From assembly GCA_964391675.1 (NCBI GenBank), contig CAYMMX010000004.1, positions 124,001 through 188,000 of the forward strand: a stretch of 64,000 nt of DNA, read 5' to 3'. Every line of letters begins with the position of its first letter. The stretch's first letter is position 1. The notes under the pieces were generated by a model. The model saw only the letters and a list, made by a program, of their open reading frames with translations, was not told the DNA's origin and searched no databases. Position numbers and translations under genes: made by a program. This DNA comes from CAYMMX01 sp964391675. GTDB lineage: Bacteria > Cyanobacteriota > Vampirovibrionia > Gastranaerophilales > Gastranaerophilaceae. Of the stretch, positions 17,336 through 27,118 are shown piece after piece.

Positions 17336-18597
17336 TTTATTTTCTCTTTCATTGTTATAGGCAGTTTTATGGTAAATTTTGTTCCTTTATCTACTTCACT
17401 GTCTACAGTTATAGTTCCATTGTGTCTTTGGATAACCTTATAGCTTATAGACATTCCTAATCCGGTACCTTCACCAACCGGTTTTGTTGTGTAAAACGGA
17501 TCAAACATTTTAGAAATTTGCTCTTTTGTCATTCCGCAACCACTATCTTCGAACTCTATTATAACATTATTTTCTGCTTTTTGTAAACGGATAGATATAG
17601 TTCCTTTATCTTTTATTGCATAACAAGAATTATCCAAAATATTCATGAATACTTGATTAAGCTGCCCGCCAAATCCTTCAACTAAAGGTAAATTGTCTTC
17701 ATATTCTTTTATTATTTCAATTTTTCCTTTAATTTTATTGTAAAGAATATTTAATGTTGTATCAATTTCCTTAACCAAATTAATATTATTTACTACCATT
17801 TCATCGAGTCGGGAGAAGTTTTTTAAGTCTAAAATTATATTTTTTGTTCTTTCTGTACCTTCTTGACAACTTTTTATAAGCATTGGCAAATCTTCTTTTA
17901 TAAAATCCAATTCGATTTTTTCTTTTATCTCTTTAAGTTTTTGTTTTTGTTCAGGAGATAGAGATTCTTCGTGTGATTCGTATAGATTTATAATTTCAAG
18001 TAAAGCATTGGTGTAGTTTTTTAAATGAATCATGTTTCCATAAATAAAATTAACCGGATTGTTTATTTCGTGTGTTATACCAGCTACCAATTGACCTAGA
18101 GACCTCATTTTTTCACTATGTACCATCATTGCCTGAGTGTTTTTTAATTCTTTATTCGCTAATTCTAATTCTGTAGTTCTTTCTTTAACTTTATTATCTA
18201 ATTCTTTATATAAATTTTCTAAACTTTCTGCCATATTATTATATGTATCAATTAATTTATTTACTTCTAAATATTTTGTTTGGTTAAACCTGTATCCGAG
18301 ATTTCCTTCGGATAATTCTTTAGTTCCTTTTACAAGTTCGATTAACGGATTTATGATGACTTTAGTTAAAAAATATGAGCCTATCAATCCAACAGCCAGA
18401 AAAATAATAACAAGACTTTGCAAGCTATTTTGAAGCATTGCCAGTTGTTCATATATGTTGACTTGAAGACTGCTCATCTTATTTAAAAAATATAAAGTGT
18501 ATATAGCTATCCCTAATGTTGATGTTGCAACCATTATACTTGTTGTCAGACCAATAGCTGTACTAATTTTTAGTGACTTTTCAATTTTAATCTTCAA
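17332..18597 (-). CDS. Membrane histidine kinase with HAMP domain
   Basis: Two membrane helices (residues about 14-38 and 60-80) enclose only a short loop, so there is no large outer sensor domain. A HAMP segment follows (about 80-135), then a coiled coil and the H box QLVAGITHEINNP with His 176. N, G1 (FEDSGCGMTKEQ) and G2 (GEGTGLGMSISYKVI) boxes complete the kinase core. The ITHEINNPVNFI pattern is that of NtrB/CckA-like HisKA kinases. The start is TTG at 18597, overlapping the upstream stop as TTGA, with AAGGAAA before it. The coupled HD-GYP regulator is the likely partner. Confidence 0.88.
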   Translation of the reverse strand: MKIKIEKSLKISTAIGLTTSIMVATSTLGIAIYTLYFLNKMSSLQVNIYEQLAMLQNSLQSLVIIFLAVGLIGSYFLTKVIINPLIELVKGTKELSEGNLGYRFNQTKYLEVNKLIDTYNNMAESLENLYKELDNKVKERTTELELANKELKNTQAMMVHSEKMRSLGQLVAGITHEINNPVNFIYGNMIHLKNYTNALLEIINLYESHEESLSPEQKQKLKEIKEKIELDFIKEDLPMLIKSCQEGTERTKNIILDLKNFSRLDEMVVNNINLVKEIDTTLNILYNKIKGKIEIIKEYEDNLPLVEGFGGQLNQVFMNILDNSCYAIKDKGTISIRLQKAENNVIIEFEDSGCGMTKEQISKMFDPFYTTKPVGEGTGLGMSISYKVIQRHNGTITVDSEVDKGTKFTIKLPITMKEKIN

Positions 18598-18923
18598 CTT
18601 GTTATTTCCTTATCCAGAGAAAGATTTTCATCTTGATATATTTTAGATTCTACTTCATTTTTTATAGATTTATTTAAAAACAAATTCTTATACTCGCTGC
18701 TTACTCTTGTTCTTCTCTTTGGTTTATCAAGAATCATTCCCATTAACCAACCGATCCCACCTAATGAAATGCAGGCAGGAATAATTTTTTCTATAGTATT
18801 AATAACTGAATAATAATCTATTGTCATACTTTCAAATAAAGAGGCTGTGCCAATTATCAGTACAGAAAAACTTGCAAATATTGCTGCCAATCTTTTTCGT
18901 TGTAATATAACTTTTTTACCCAT
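18594..18923 (-). CDS. Small protein with two membrane helices
   Basis: This 109-residue protein has two hydrophobic segments, at about residues 13-32 (AAIFASFSVLIIGTASLF) and 46-64 (IPACISLGGIGWLMGMIL). These are followed by a basic patch (KPKRRTR) and a polar tail rich in Glu and Lys. No family was recognised. It sits between the PilZ gene and the histidine kinase, whose TTG start overlaps its stop, so it may be an accessory membrane protein of that signalling pair or of the flagellar basal body. The ribosome binding site is weak. Confidence 0.55.
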   Translation of the reverse strand: MGKKVILQRKRLAAIFASFSVLIIGTASLFESMTIDYYSVINTIEKIIPACISLGGIGWLMGMILDKPKRRTRVSSEYKNLFLNKSIKNEVESKIYQDENLSLDKEITS

Positions 18924-18924
18924 A

Positions 18925-19512
18925 TTATCTATTCTTATTCTCTATGTCTTTACGAATGCAAAATTGTATCAATTTCATTTTATCAGTCCTACTTAAATTT
19001 TTGAATCGTCCTGCTAATGTATAATGTTTATCATCACTTTTTTCGATTTTAATAGGTTGATATTTACATTGTATATTATTATTTAAAATATTTAAATTTA
19101 AATTATATTCTTCATCGAGATCCATTTTTTTATCTGATATTATCTTTATCCCTCCAGCTGATAGGTCAATTGATGTTGCATTATAATTGATTTTATTTAG
19201 AGTAAGCTGGGTTTCTTGTTTATATTTAACCCTTGTGAATGCTCTTCTTTGCAGATATCGATGTTTTTTGGGCATTGAGACAACAACAAGTCCTTCATCA
19301 ATTTTTATTATCGGAGAGCTAAAGTAAAGTGTTCCATTTTTTGTTGTAGAATAAAATTCCATAATTTTTTTAGGTAATATTCCCTCTGGCTCATAAAGCA
19401 TTTTTAAGGTGAAAAATTTATCTAAAATTTGAACAATTTCTCCTTTATTTGAATTTTTGAAATCTTGTGGAACAACACTAATAATTTGTCCTGTTTTTAA
19501 TAATTCGTTCAT
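18925..19512 (-). CDS. PilZ-domain protein (YcgR-like flagellar brake candidate)
   Basis: The c-di-GMP-binding residues of PilZ are seen: an arginine block QRRAFTRVKY (RxxxR) near residue 100, then DLSAGGIKI (D-x-S-x-G-G) near residue 135. An N-terminal beta-rich region (residues about 1-95) fits the YcgR-N/flagellar type fold. YcgR binds c-di-GMP and slows the flagellar motor. Location directly after flhA supports a flagellar role. Length is 195 residues. GAAAGGACATCAAT precedes the ATG. Confidence 0.82.
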   Translation of the reverse strand: MNELLKTGQIISVVPQDFKNSNKGEIVQILDKFFTLKMLYEPEGILPKKIMEFYSTTKNGTLYFSSPIIKIDEGLVVVSMPKKHRYLQRRAFTRVKYKQETQLTLNKINYNATSIDLSAGGIKIISDKKMDLDEEYNLNLNILNNNIQCKYQPIKIEKSDDKHYTLAGRFKNLSRTDKMKLIQFCIRKDIENKNR

Positions 19513-19532
19513 ATTGATGTCCTTTCGATAAT

Positions 19533-21638
19533 TTAACTCACATTTGCCGGTGTTATTTTTATAACACCTACAGATCTTGCCTTTGTATTAGCACTGATTT
19601 CATTATATGACATAACTGTAATTTGTGGATAAGTTCTTTCTATAAGCTTTCTAAACGCAATTCTTATAGGAGAAGAACATAAAATTACGGGTTGGTTACC
19701 TGTTGATGAAATTGATTTTTCAAGTTCCATATTTATATTATCTAATAATCTTCTGGTGAAATCGGGCTCAAGAGTTAAATTTTGACCGTCAGGGCTAACA
19801 CCTTGCGCTATAATATTTTCAACATCAGGAGAGAGTGTTATAGCAAGAAGCTCACCTGTATCCGCTAAGTTGTGCTTGCAAATGGTTCTGGCAAGCGATC
19901 TTCTTGTTTGTTCTGTTAAATAATCAGGGTTTTTATTAATTTTTATTTGTAAACTTAACGTTTCTAAAATAGTTTTTAAATCTCTCACAGGAACTCTTTC
20001 TTTTAAAAGATTTTGCATAACTTGTTGAACGTCTGCAACTGTAAGTTCTTTCATTAAATCAGAAACATAATCTTCCGATACTTCTTTCTTTAAGTTGTCG
20101 ATAAGTTGCTGAACATCGGCTCTTGAAAGTATTTCTGATGCGTTTTTCTTTATTATTTCTGTCAAATGTGTAGATATAACTGCAGAAGGACTAACTACTG
20201 TGTAGCCATATGTTTCGGCATAATCTTTATCTTTTTCTTCAATCCACAGTGCAGGTAAGCCAAATGCCGGTTCAATGGCACTTATTCCTTCTAATTTTGA
20301 ATTTTCGTTATTTCCTGATGAGGTCATTGCTAAGCTTTTATTTGGGTATACAATGCCTGATTCTATAGCTATTCCTTTTAATTTTATTTGATAAGTATTA
20401 GGAGATAACTGTAAATTATCCCTGACTCTTATTGAAGGCAAAACTATACCTAAATCTAAAGCTGTTTGACGTCTGATTTGAGCTATTCTTTCAAGCAAAT
20501 CCCCACCTTGTTCTATGTTAAGAAGTGGGACAAGCCTATAACCCACTTCTATCTCTATTGTTTCAACTGATAAAAGTTCTAAAACGCTTTCTCTTGTTGC
20601 TTTTTTCTTACGCTTACCCATTTTCTCACTTTTAGCCGTTTCTTCTTTAATCTTTTGATCGGTTTCAATTTTTTTCTTTTTCTCTTTGTAATGATAATAT
20701 GCTATGGTTGCGGTTATCATCCCAATTGTTACAAATGGGATTGTTGGCATGCCTGGGACTATACCCATAAAACAAAGTAAGCCGGAGACAACACCAAGAA
20801 CTCTCGGATCAGAAAACATTTCTCTATTTATATCATCACTTAATGAGTTTTCTTGTCCGGTTGCACGAGAAATAATAAGACCAGTTGCGGTGGATATTAA
20901 TAGTGCAGGAATCTGTGAAACAAGTCCGTCACCAACGGTTAAAATAGTATATGTTGATAAAGATGTTAATATATCCATTTTTAACTGCCACATACCTATT
21001 ATAAATCCACCTACTATATTTATAACAGTTATAACTATCCCTGCTGTAGCGTCACCTTTAACAAACTTTGAAGCACCATCCATTGTTCCGTAGAAATTTG
21101 TTTCTCTTTCAAGCTTTCTTCTTCTACTTTTAGCTCCTTCTTCATCTATTAAACCGGAATTTAAATCAGCATCGATACTCATTTGTTTGCCAGGTAAACT
21201 ATCTAATGTAAATCTGGCAGAAACTTCAGCTACACGAGAGGCTCCGCCAGTAATAACCATAAAGTTTATTATTACAAGTATGACGAAAATAACAAAGCCA
21301 ACAACATAATTTCCGCCGACAACAAATTGTCCAAATGAATCAATAACACTTCCTGCTTGTCCATATAATAATATAAGTCTTGTAGAACTTACATTTAACC
21401 CTAATCTAAATAATGTCGCAATTAATAAAATTGTAGGGAAAGTTGAATAGTCAAGAGGTTCTTTAGTGTAAAGACAAACTAATAATATAATTATAGAAAA
21501 AGATATATTTAATGTTAAAAGAATATCTAGCAGATTTGGAGGAATAGGTAACACCATCATTGCAATAATAGTTACAAGACCTATTGCAAGTATGATATCA
21601 TTATTTTTCAGTAAATTTATAAATCTACCAAAATCCAC
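19533..21638 (-). CDS. flhA: FlhA, flagellar export gate protein
   Basis: FlhA is the large membrane subunit of the flagellar type III export gate and forms a nonameric cytosolic ring that docks chaperone-substrate pairs. The first half has about eight membrane helices and the FHIPEP-family core (GQFVVGGNYVVGFVIF, AGASRVAEVSARFTLDSLPG and KQMSIDADLNSGLID). Residues about 355-701 form the cytosolic domain. Length (701) is normal. The start is GTG 21638 with AAAGGAAA upstream. It lies 6 bp after flhB in the fliPQR-flhBA order. Confidence 0.97.
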   Translation of the reverse strand: MDFGRFINLLKNNDIILAIGLVTIIAMMVLPIPPNLLDILLTLNISFSIIILLVCLYTKEPLDYSTFPTILLIATLFRLGLNVSSTRLILLYGQAGSVIDSFGQFVVGGNYVVGFVIFVILVIINFMVITGGASRVAEVSARFTLDSLPGKQMSIDADLNSGLIDEEGAKSRRRKLERETNFYGTMDGASKFVKGDATAGIVITVINIVGGFIIGMWQLKMDILTSLSTYTILTVGDGLVSQIPALLISTATGLIISRATGQENSLSDDINREMFSDPRVLGVVSGLLCFMGIVPGMPTIPFVTIGMITATIAYYHYKEKKKKIETDQKIKEETAKSEKMGKRKKKATRESVLELLSVETIEIEVGYRLVPLLNIEQGGDLLERIAQIRRQTALDLGIVLPSIRVRDNLQLSPNTYQIKLKGIAIESGIVYPNKSLAMTSSGNNENSKLEGISAIEPAFGLPALWIEEKDKDYAETYGYTVVSPSAVISTHLTEIIKKNASEILSRADVQQLIDNLKKEVSEDYVSDLMKELTVADVQQVMQNLLKERVPVRDLKTILETLSLQIKINKNPDYLTEQTRRSLARTICKHNLADTGELLAITLSPDVENIIAQGVSPDGQNLTLEPDFTRRLLDNINMELEKSISSTGNQPVILCSSPIRIAFRKLIERTYPQITVMSYNEISANTKARSVGVIKITPANVS

Positions 21639-21644
21639 TTTCCT

Positions 21645-22733
21645 TTATTTACCTCCTCTGTTATTTTGGTTGTATACATATGCCAGAACTTCAGCAACTG
21701 CAACAAACATATCTGATGGTATTATACCATCAATTGGTACTAATTTGTATAAAGCTCGTGCAAGTGGTGGATTTTCTACAATCGGAACATTATTTTCTTG
21801 TGCGATTTCTCTAATTTTAAATGCTACAAAATCAACACCTTTTGCCACAACTTTTGGTGCAGGACTTGTTAATTTATTATACTCAAGGGCAACAGCATAA
21901 TGTGTTGGATTTGTTACTATTACATCCGCTTTTGCAACTTTGGATAACATTCTTTGACGTGCCATTTTCATTTGTATTGAACGTATTCTTGCTTTTATTT
22001 TTGGGTCTCCCTCTGTGTCTTTTAATTCATCTTTTATTTCATGTTTGGTCATTTTTATTGATTTTTCATATTGTTTGTCTTGAAATTTTTTATCTAAAAA
22101 ACCTAGCAGTATCATTGCTAAACACATATTTATTGTCATTTGTGTTAGTATTGAACCAATAATTGCAAATGAACTGTTTATATTAAGCCCCAAAAGGCTG
22201 TATAATTCATCTTTTCTTCCATTTACTGTCGCATAACCGCACATGAATACAATCAAAATTTTTATAAGTGATTTTATAAATTCAACTAAATTTCTGATCT
22301 CCGCAGGATTTATCATTTTTTTTGCATTTTCCAGAACTTTTGAGGGAGCTATATTCCCAGGATTAAATTTAATTTTCTCTGGAGCAAATACAGGCCCTAC
22401 TTGCATCCTTACAATTATAACTCCAATAACCATTAATGAAAGTGAAAACGGTAAAAGTATTTTAGTTGCTAAAATTATGTATGGCATTAATAACGCTAAG
22501 ATATCATTTGTATTTATATCTTTTGGATTAAGGTGAGTAAATGTATTGTATAGCATCGACTCAAGGTTAGACAAAATTCCTTTTGACAATACACCAATCA
22601 AACCAACCCCAAGAGTAAGCATGAGAGCCGAGTTTAAATCCTGACTCTTAGATATATTCCCTTTCTCTCTCTCTTTGCGCCTTCTTCGCTGGGTGGGTTC
22701 TTCAGTTTTTTCATCTTGAGCAGGATTACCCAA
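21645..22733 (-). CDS. flhB: FlhB, flagellar export switch protein
   Basis: FlhB controls the switch from rod and hook to filament export. The autocleavage motif NPTH is present in IVTNPTHYAVAL, four membrane helices precede it, and the N-terminus shows the usual EKTEEPTQRRRRKEREKG. Length is 362 residues. The start is TTG at 22733, immediately after the fliR stop; AGGAGGTCAATAA before it confirms this. Because NPTH is intact, normal substrate switching is expected. Confidence 0.96.
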   Translation of the reverse strand: MGNPAQDEKTEEPTQRRRRKEREKGNISKSQDLNSALMLTLGVGLIGVLSKGILSNLESMLYNTFTHLNPKDINTNDILALLMPYIILATKILLPFSLSLMVIGVIIVRMQVGPVFAPEKIKFNPGNIAPSKVLENAKKMINPAEIRNLVEFIKSLIKILIVFMCGYATVNGRKDELYSLLGLNINSSFAIIGSILTQMTINMCLAMILLGFLDKKFQDKQYEKSIKMTKHEIKDELKDTEGDPKIKARIRSIQMKMARQRMLSKVAKADVIVTNPTHYAVALEYNKLTSPAPKVVAKGVDFVAFKIREIAQENNVPIVENPPLARALYKLVPIDGIIPSDMFVAVAEVLAYVYNQNNRGGK

Positions 22734-23525
22734 TTATTGACCTCCTAGTATTGTTATTAAATTTGATAAATATTTAACAAGTAAGTTATAGATATACGTG
22801 AATGTAGGTGAAATTAACATTACAAATAATGTTAAACCCAGATATATTTTTACAGGCAGTGACACCATAAATATATTCATCTTAGGCATCATTTTAGCAA
22901 TAAATCCTAAAAGTACATCTGTAATTATTAAGACAGAAAATATTGGTAATGCAATTCCCAAGCCTATAATGAACATTTGACTTGTAAGCATTATTACATT
23001 ATGAGCTATATTTCCATCTATTAAAAAGCCATAACCGGGCGGCATTATCTGAAACGTTTTGAATAATGCTGAAAATATCCACTGGTAACCATTAAGACCA
23101 ATAAATATAAGCGATGCTATTATTGTATATGCTTGTGTTAAAACTGCAGAATTACTTCCTGTAACAGGATTCATTGCTTGTGCTGCAGTCAATCCCATTT
23201 GCATAGAGATTAATTCCGCAGCTATTTCAGCCCCTATGAAAACTACGTTAGCTACAAAGCCTATAATATATCCAATAAAAAATTCTTTAAGCAGGATTAC
23301 AAACAAAGCAGGGATTGTTGTTGGAATTTGGAAACCGGTTTTAACAAGTACTATTGGAAACATTATAAATGCAATTATTGCCATAAACCAAACCTTAATT
23401 TGTACTGGTATAGGATATGTAGAAATTAGTGGTGCTGTTACCATCATTCCGCTTAATCTTGTAAACACAATTATAAATAACATTATATTTTTAGGTGACA
23501 TTAGTGCAAATAAATCTGTTGGCAT
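22734..23525 (-). CDS. fliR: FliR, flagellar export protein
   Basis: FliR joins FliP and FliQ in the export gate at the centre of the MS ring. The 263-residue sequence is highly hydrophobic with about six membrane helices, and carries the family stretch FLVIL-type LLKEFFIGYIIGFVANVVF and the AELISMQMGLTAAQAMNP segment. It follows fliQ by 9 bp and its stop touches the flhB start. AAGGGATAAAT precedes the ATG. Confidence 0.94.
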   Translation of the reverse strand: MPTDLFALMSPKNIMLFIIVFTRLSGMMVTAPLISTYPIPVQIKVWFMAIIAFIMFPIVLVKTGFQIPTTIPALFVILLKEFFIGYIIGFVANVVFIGAEIAAELISMQMGLTAAQAMNPVTGSNSAVLTQAYTIIASLIFIGLNGYQWIFSALFKTFQIMPPGYGFLIDGNIAHNVIMLTSQMFIIGLGIALPIFSVLIITDVLLGFIAKMMPKMNIFMVSLPVKIYLGLTLFVMLISPTFTYIYNLLVKYLSNLITILGGQ

Positions 23526-23534
23526 ATTTATCCC

Positions 23535-23801
23535 TTAAAGCATTTTTGGAATATTATTAAATAGTTGTTGAACGCTTGTTACAAAAAGATTCATCATCCA
23601 AGGCATTAAAATTATTAATGTAACCACTCCTGCAATAATTTTAGGTACAAAAGTCAGTGTTGATTCTTGAATTTGTGTGATTGTTTGGAAAATACTAACA
23701 ATTAAACCTATTACAACGCTTACAATTAAAACAGGAGATGACAGTATTAAAATCAATACAAAAGCATTTTGTACCATATCTATTATAATTTCTTGGTTCA
23801 T
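23535..23801 (-). CDS. fliQ: FliQ, flagellar export protein
   Basis: FliQ is a small hairpin membrane subunit of the export gate. It has 88 residues with two membrane helices (about 13-38 and 52-75) and the family segment IGLIVSIFQTITQIQESTLTF. GAGGATAAA precedes the ATG. It lies between fliP and fliR, as in most flagellar operons. Confidence 0.95.
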   Translation of the reverse strand: MNQEIIIDMVQNAFVLILILSSPVLIVSVVIGLIVSIFQTITQIQESTLTFVPKIIAGVVTLIILMPWMMNLFVTSVQQLFNNIPKML

Positions 23802-23821
23802 TTTATCCTCTTTTTTCTCTT

Positions 23822-24580
23822 CTATGTTACAAAACCTTCAATGAGTGATTTTACAATTAAGTACCACCCGTCTACCATTACAAAAAGTATTAATTTAAAA
23901 GGCAGAGCAATCATTGTTGGAGGTAAAAATAGCATCCCCATTGATACCAGAATACTTGATACTACAATATCAATTATTAAAAATGGTAAGAATATAACAA
24001 AACCTATTTTAAAAGCGGTATTTAGCTCACTTAAAATAAATGAAGGTATTAATATGTAAGTTGGGACATCTTCTTTTGTTTTCGGCCGATCAACTTTTGC
24101 TATTTTTACAAATAATGCAAGATTTTTTTCATCTGTTTGCTTAAACATAAAGTCTCTTGCTGGTATAAGTGCCTTATCGAGAGCGACTTGTTGTGTTATT
24201 TGATTTTTCATATATGGTTGAAGTGCAGTTGTATTAATTTTATTTATTGTTGGTGACATTATAAAGAAAGTTAAAATCAGCGCAAGTCCTGTTAAAACTT
24301 GACTAGGAGGTAAAGTCGCAACACCTATTGCTTGTCTGGTAATACCAAGAACAATAATTATTCTTATAAATGCCGTTGTCATAATAAAAATACTTGGAGC
24401 AAGCGTTAAAATTGTAAGCCAAATTATAATTTGAATTCCTTGTGAAAATTCTTGCGGGGTAGCAGCTGTTTTCATTCCTATATTTATGTTTGGAAATGTC
24501 ATTGCACAATGAGCCATAGGCACGAATACTATCATTGCTACAATGCTAAATAACACATTTCTTATAATTTTATTATTCAT
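23822..24580 (-). CDS. fliP: FliP, flagellar export protein
   Basis: FliP is the main pore-forming subunit of the export gate (FliP5Q4R1). It has an N-terminal cleavable signal peptide (about residues 1-25, ending near AHCA), as is usual for FliP, and the family blocks FIRIIIVLGITRQAIG, LPPSQVLTGLALILTFFIM and TYILIPSFILSELNTAFKIGF. Length is 252 residues. It leads the minus-strand flagellar operon. Confidence 0.96.
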   Translation of the reverse strand: MNNKIIRNVLFSIVAMIVFVPMAHCAMTFPNINIGMKTAATPQEFSQGIQIIIWLTILTLAPSIFIMTTAFIRIIIVLGITRQAIGVATLPPSQVLTGLALILTFFIMSPTINKINTTALQPYMKNQITQQVALDKALIPARDFMFKQTDEKNLALFVKIAKVDRPKTKEDVPTYILIPSFILSELNTAFKIGFVIFLPFLIIDIVVSSILVSMGMLFLPPTMIALPFKLILFVMVDGWYLIVKSLIEGFVT

Positions 24581-24690
24581 TGTTAGTCATTCCTCCTCAA
24601 GATATCTAATATAAATATTATCAGAACTTTTTAGTTAAGACTAATTCTTAACTAAACTTAAAAGAGGTCTATTTGTATAAAATTACTATA

Positions 24691-26715
24691 TTAAAATTTT
24701 ATTCCATCGTAAATTCTTACGTAATTCCAGTAACTTCTATAGACTTTTTTAAAATAGTTTTGTGTTTCAGGATAAGGTATTTGTTCTATAAATTCATCAA
24801 AATCATAGTAGTTTAAATTATTTTTCCATTTTGAAACTGAGCCGATTCCACCATTGTAGGATAATACAGCTAAAAAATCTTTATTAAGCAGTTTCCTTTT
24901 TAATTCTGCAAAATATATATTCCCAAGTTTAATATTTATGTATGGATCATCCAATAATTTTATGTTTGGTAGACTATATCCTGTTTTATTTGCGGCTTCT
25001 TTTGCCGTTAAAGGCATTAGCTGCATTAAACCCCTTGCCCCGGCATGACTTTGGGCAGATTCATTAAAATAGCTTTCTTCTCTTATAATAGAAAGAATTA
25101 ATGCCGAATCATTTTTCCATTCTTTTGAATTTTGAATAATTTCTTCGTAATAATGAATCGGATAAACTAATCTCCATCTTAAGTCAAATCTGGAAGGTTT
25201 TATTTGCAATTTATCCATTGCATCTCTTGCAATCCTTGCCGAGGATGCATAATCTCCTTGTTGGTATAGAAGCCAACTTTGTATAAAATTATCTTTTTTA
25301 AATAATTGATTTATTAAACCATAGTCTTTAACCTTTATAAGTTCATTTATAAGTCCGTAACTGGAATTATTATAAGGGAATTCAACAGGTTTAATATTTA
25401 AATTTATACTTCTAATATGCCTGAATCTGTTTAGATTTATAAAAGACTGATAGGCATAGTAATCATCAGGATATCTTTTTATCAGGTTTCTGTAGTAATT
25501 TCTGGATTTTTCATAATTTTTATTTCTTTCGGCTGTTTTTGCCAACCAGAACAAAACTCTTGGAGCTGAATTTGTGTCCTTAAATTTACTTAAATGAATT
25601 TTTCCTAATTTTTGAGCATTATAATAATCTTGTTTTTTAATTTTATTATATATGATATTTGATAATGAATCTGCTGCAAACTGACCATTAGGAAATTTAT
25701 AATATAACGTGTTATAGCAAGCTTCTTGACGGTATTCGGGTTGGTTTTTACACCACTTATATAGTAAGTAATCCGCGCCTTTTGTTGTTTTTGCTATACT
25801 CATTAAATACGATATAGAATTTTTGGGAGAGTCACTAACTTTAAGATATAAATCTATTGCTTGGTAAATGGTTGCGTTTTCTGTTTTATCGTCAATATTT
25901 TCATTTATAACAACTTTATCTGAATTTTTGTTTTTTAAGCCTTCCTCGGTAATATATTTTACATTAAGGTATTTTTTTGAATTATATGCACTTTTTACCA
26001 TATATGGCCAAGCTATATTAAAACTTGCATTCTTTAAGTATTTATCTGAATTTTTATAATCATTATTTAATTGATAAATTTGTGCTACAAGAAGATTGTC
26101 TTCATTATTTAAATTAGTTTCAATAGAAATCCATTTTTGAATACAATTAATTGCATATTTGCCTTCGGGTGATTTTTTAAGATAGGTTTTAAAAAATTTT
26201 ACAGATTTTTGATTTGCCTTTTTAATCTGATTTGGATTTTTAATTTTTTTTGACTTTTCCAGTTGTATAGAACCAAGGTAGTAGTATGCAGCTATTGCAT
26301 AATCGGTATTAGGATATTTGCTTAATATTTTTTTAAAATCTTTTTCTGATTTTTTATACTCACCTATATTGTAGAATTGCTGTGCTTTTAAATATTTTGA
26401 TCTTGTTGCCAATTCAGAATTAGGATAATGCCTGATTACTTCTTTATATTTTTTAATTTCTGTTTTTGTGTCTGATAGTCTATTGGCGCATAAAGCTTGC
26501 CTGTAAACAGCAGCAGATTTTATACGGGAAAAGCGGGACACTTTCCCGAAATAATGGTATGCCATTGAATACTCATTGTTATTATAGCTTCTTAACCCCT
26601 CTATATAATTGTTGTAATTATTTGTTTCAGGAACAAGCTTTATTATATTGACTCCCAGCGAAACTAAAAACAATGCAGTAATTATTATAAAAAATATCTT
26701 TTGTTTTGATATCAT
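24691..26715 (-). CDS. Soluble lytic transglycosylase with TPR-like repeats
   Basis: An N-terminal membrane anchor (about residues 7-24) leads a long helical region with TPR-like repeats (about 30-510), as in Slt70. The C-terminal SLT domain has SIIREESYFNESAQSHAGA with the catalytic Glu, then GLMQLMPLTAKEAA and VLSYNGGIGSV. It cleaves peptidoglycan between MurNAc and GlcNAc, forming anhydro-MurNAc. Length is 674 residues. It sits alone between the two flagellar operons, so it may help local wall opening for the flagellum, although general wall turnover is equally possible. Confidence 0.88.
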   Translation of the reverse strand: MISKQKIFFIIITALFLVSLGVNIIKLVPETNNYNNYIEGLRSYNNNEYSMAYHYFGKVSRFSRIKSAAVYRQALCANRLSDTKTEIKKYKEVIRHYPNSELATRSKYLKAQQFYNIGEYKKSEKDFKKILSKYPNTDYAIAAYYYLGSIQLEKSKKIKNPNQIKKANQKSVKFFKTYLKKSPEGKYAINCIQKWISIETNLNNEDNLLVAQIYQLNNDYKNSDKYLKNASFNIAWPYMVKSAYNSKKYLNVKYITEEGLKNKNSDKVVINENIDDKTENATIYQAIDLYLKVSDSPKNSISYLMSIAKTTKGADYLLYKWCKNQPEYRQEACYNTLYYKFPNGQFAADSLSNIIYNKIKKQDYYNAQKLGKIHLSKFKDTNSAPRVLFWLAKTAERNKNYEKSRNYYRNLIKRYPDDYYAYQSFINLNRFRHIRSINLNIKPVEFPYNNSSYGLINELIKVKDYGLINQLFKKDNFIQSWLLYQQGDYASSARIARDAMDKLQIKPSRFDLRWRLVYPIHYYEEIIQNSKEWKNDSALILSIIREESYFNESAQSHAGARGLMQLMPLTAKEAANKTGYSLPNIKLLDDPYINIKLGNIYFAELKRKLLNKDFLAVLSYNGGIGSVSKWKNNLNYYDFDEFIEQIPYPETQNYFKKVYRSYWNYVRIYDGIKF

Positions 26716-27118
26716 AATTTTTAACTCAAATCAAATTTTATTATATCAAAAAATATTCAGTTTGATAATTATTTTGTCTAAAGTATTTTTAATCTTAATA
26801 TTTTATGTTGATATATTATGTGTAAAGTTCTTTTATATTGCAGAAAAAAATCAAACGCAAATAAATGTAAATATTTTTCAACTATTCTCGTTGATAAATA
26901 TTTTAGTAATAAAAAAATTGTTCTTAAAAATTACATTTTAGATCCCATCGCCAAGATAATTGATTAACTTTTTATAGTACATTTAAAAAGTTAATGAAAT
27001 TTATTCAAAATTATTTTTTAGTATAAAACTCCTATTAATAGAGGATAGTCAATATTAATTTATTGTGGCAAAATTTTACTATACTAAGGGATTGAATATT
27101 TATTATCGGGAGAAGAAA
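26716..27118. other. AT-rich divergent intergenic region
   Basis: This region lies between the divergent slt-like gene and motA and must carry both promoters. It is very AT-rich. An imperfect inverted repeat is present around 26866-26905 (CAAC and GTTG arms with AAATATTT flanks). TATTAA at 27053-27058 is a possible -10 for motA. No convincing gene or flagellar sigma-28 site was found. Confidence 0.4.

Noticed and set aside
20704..21093. Long plus-strand open frame opposite flhA
   Set aside because: It lies fully inside a well supported minus-strand gene and has the repetitive Ile/Pro/Thr composition of an antisense frame of a membrane protein; no ribosome binding site.
26648..26941. Open frame of 97 codons before motA
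   Set aside because: It overlaps the start of the lytic transglycosylase gene, is almost only Ile, Leu, Phe and Asn, has no ribosome binding site and reflects AT-rich sequence.
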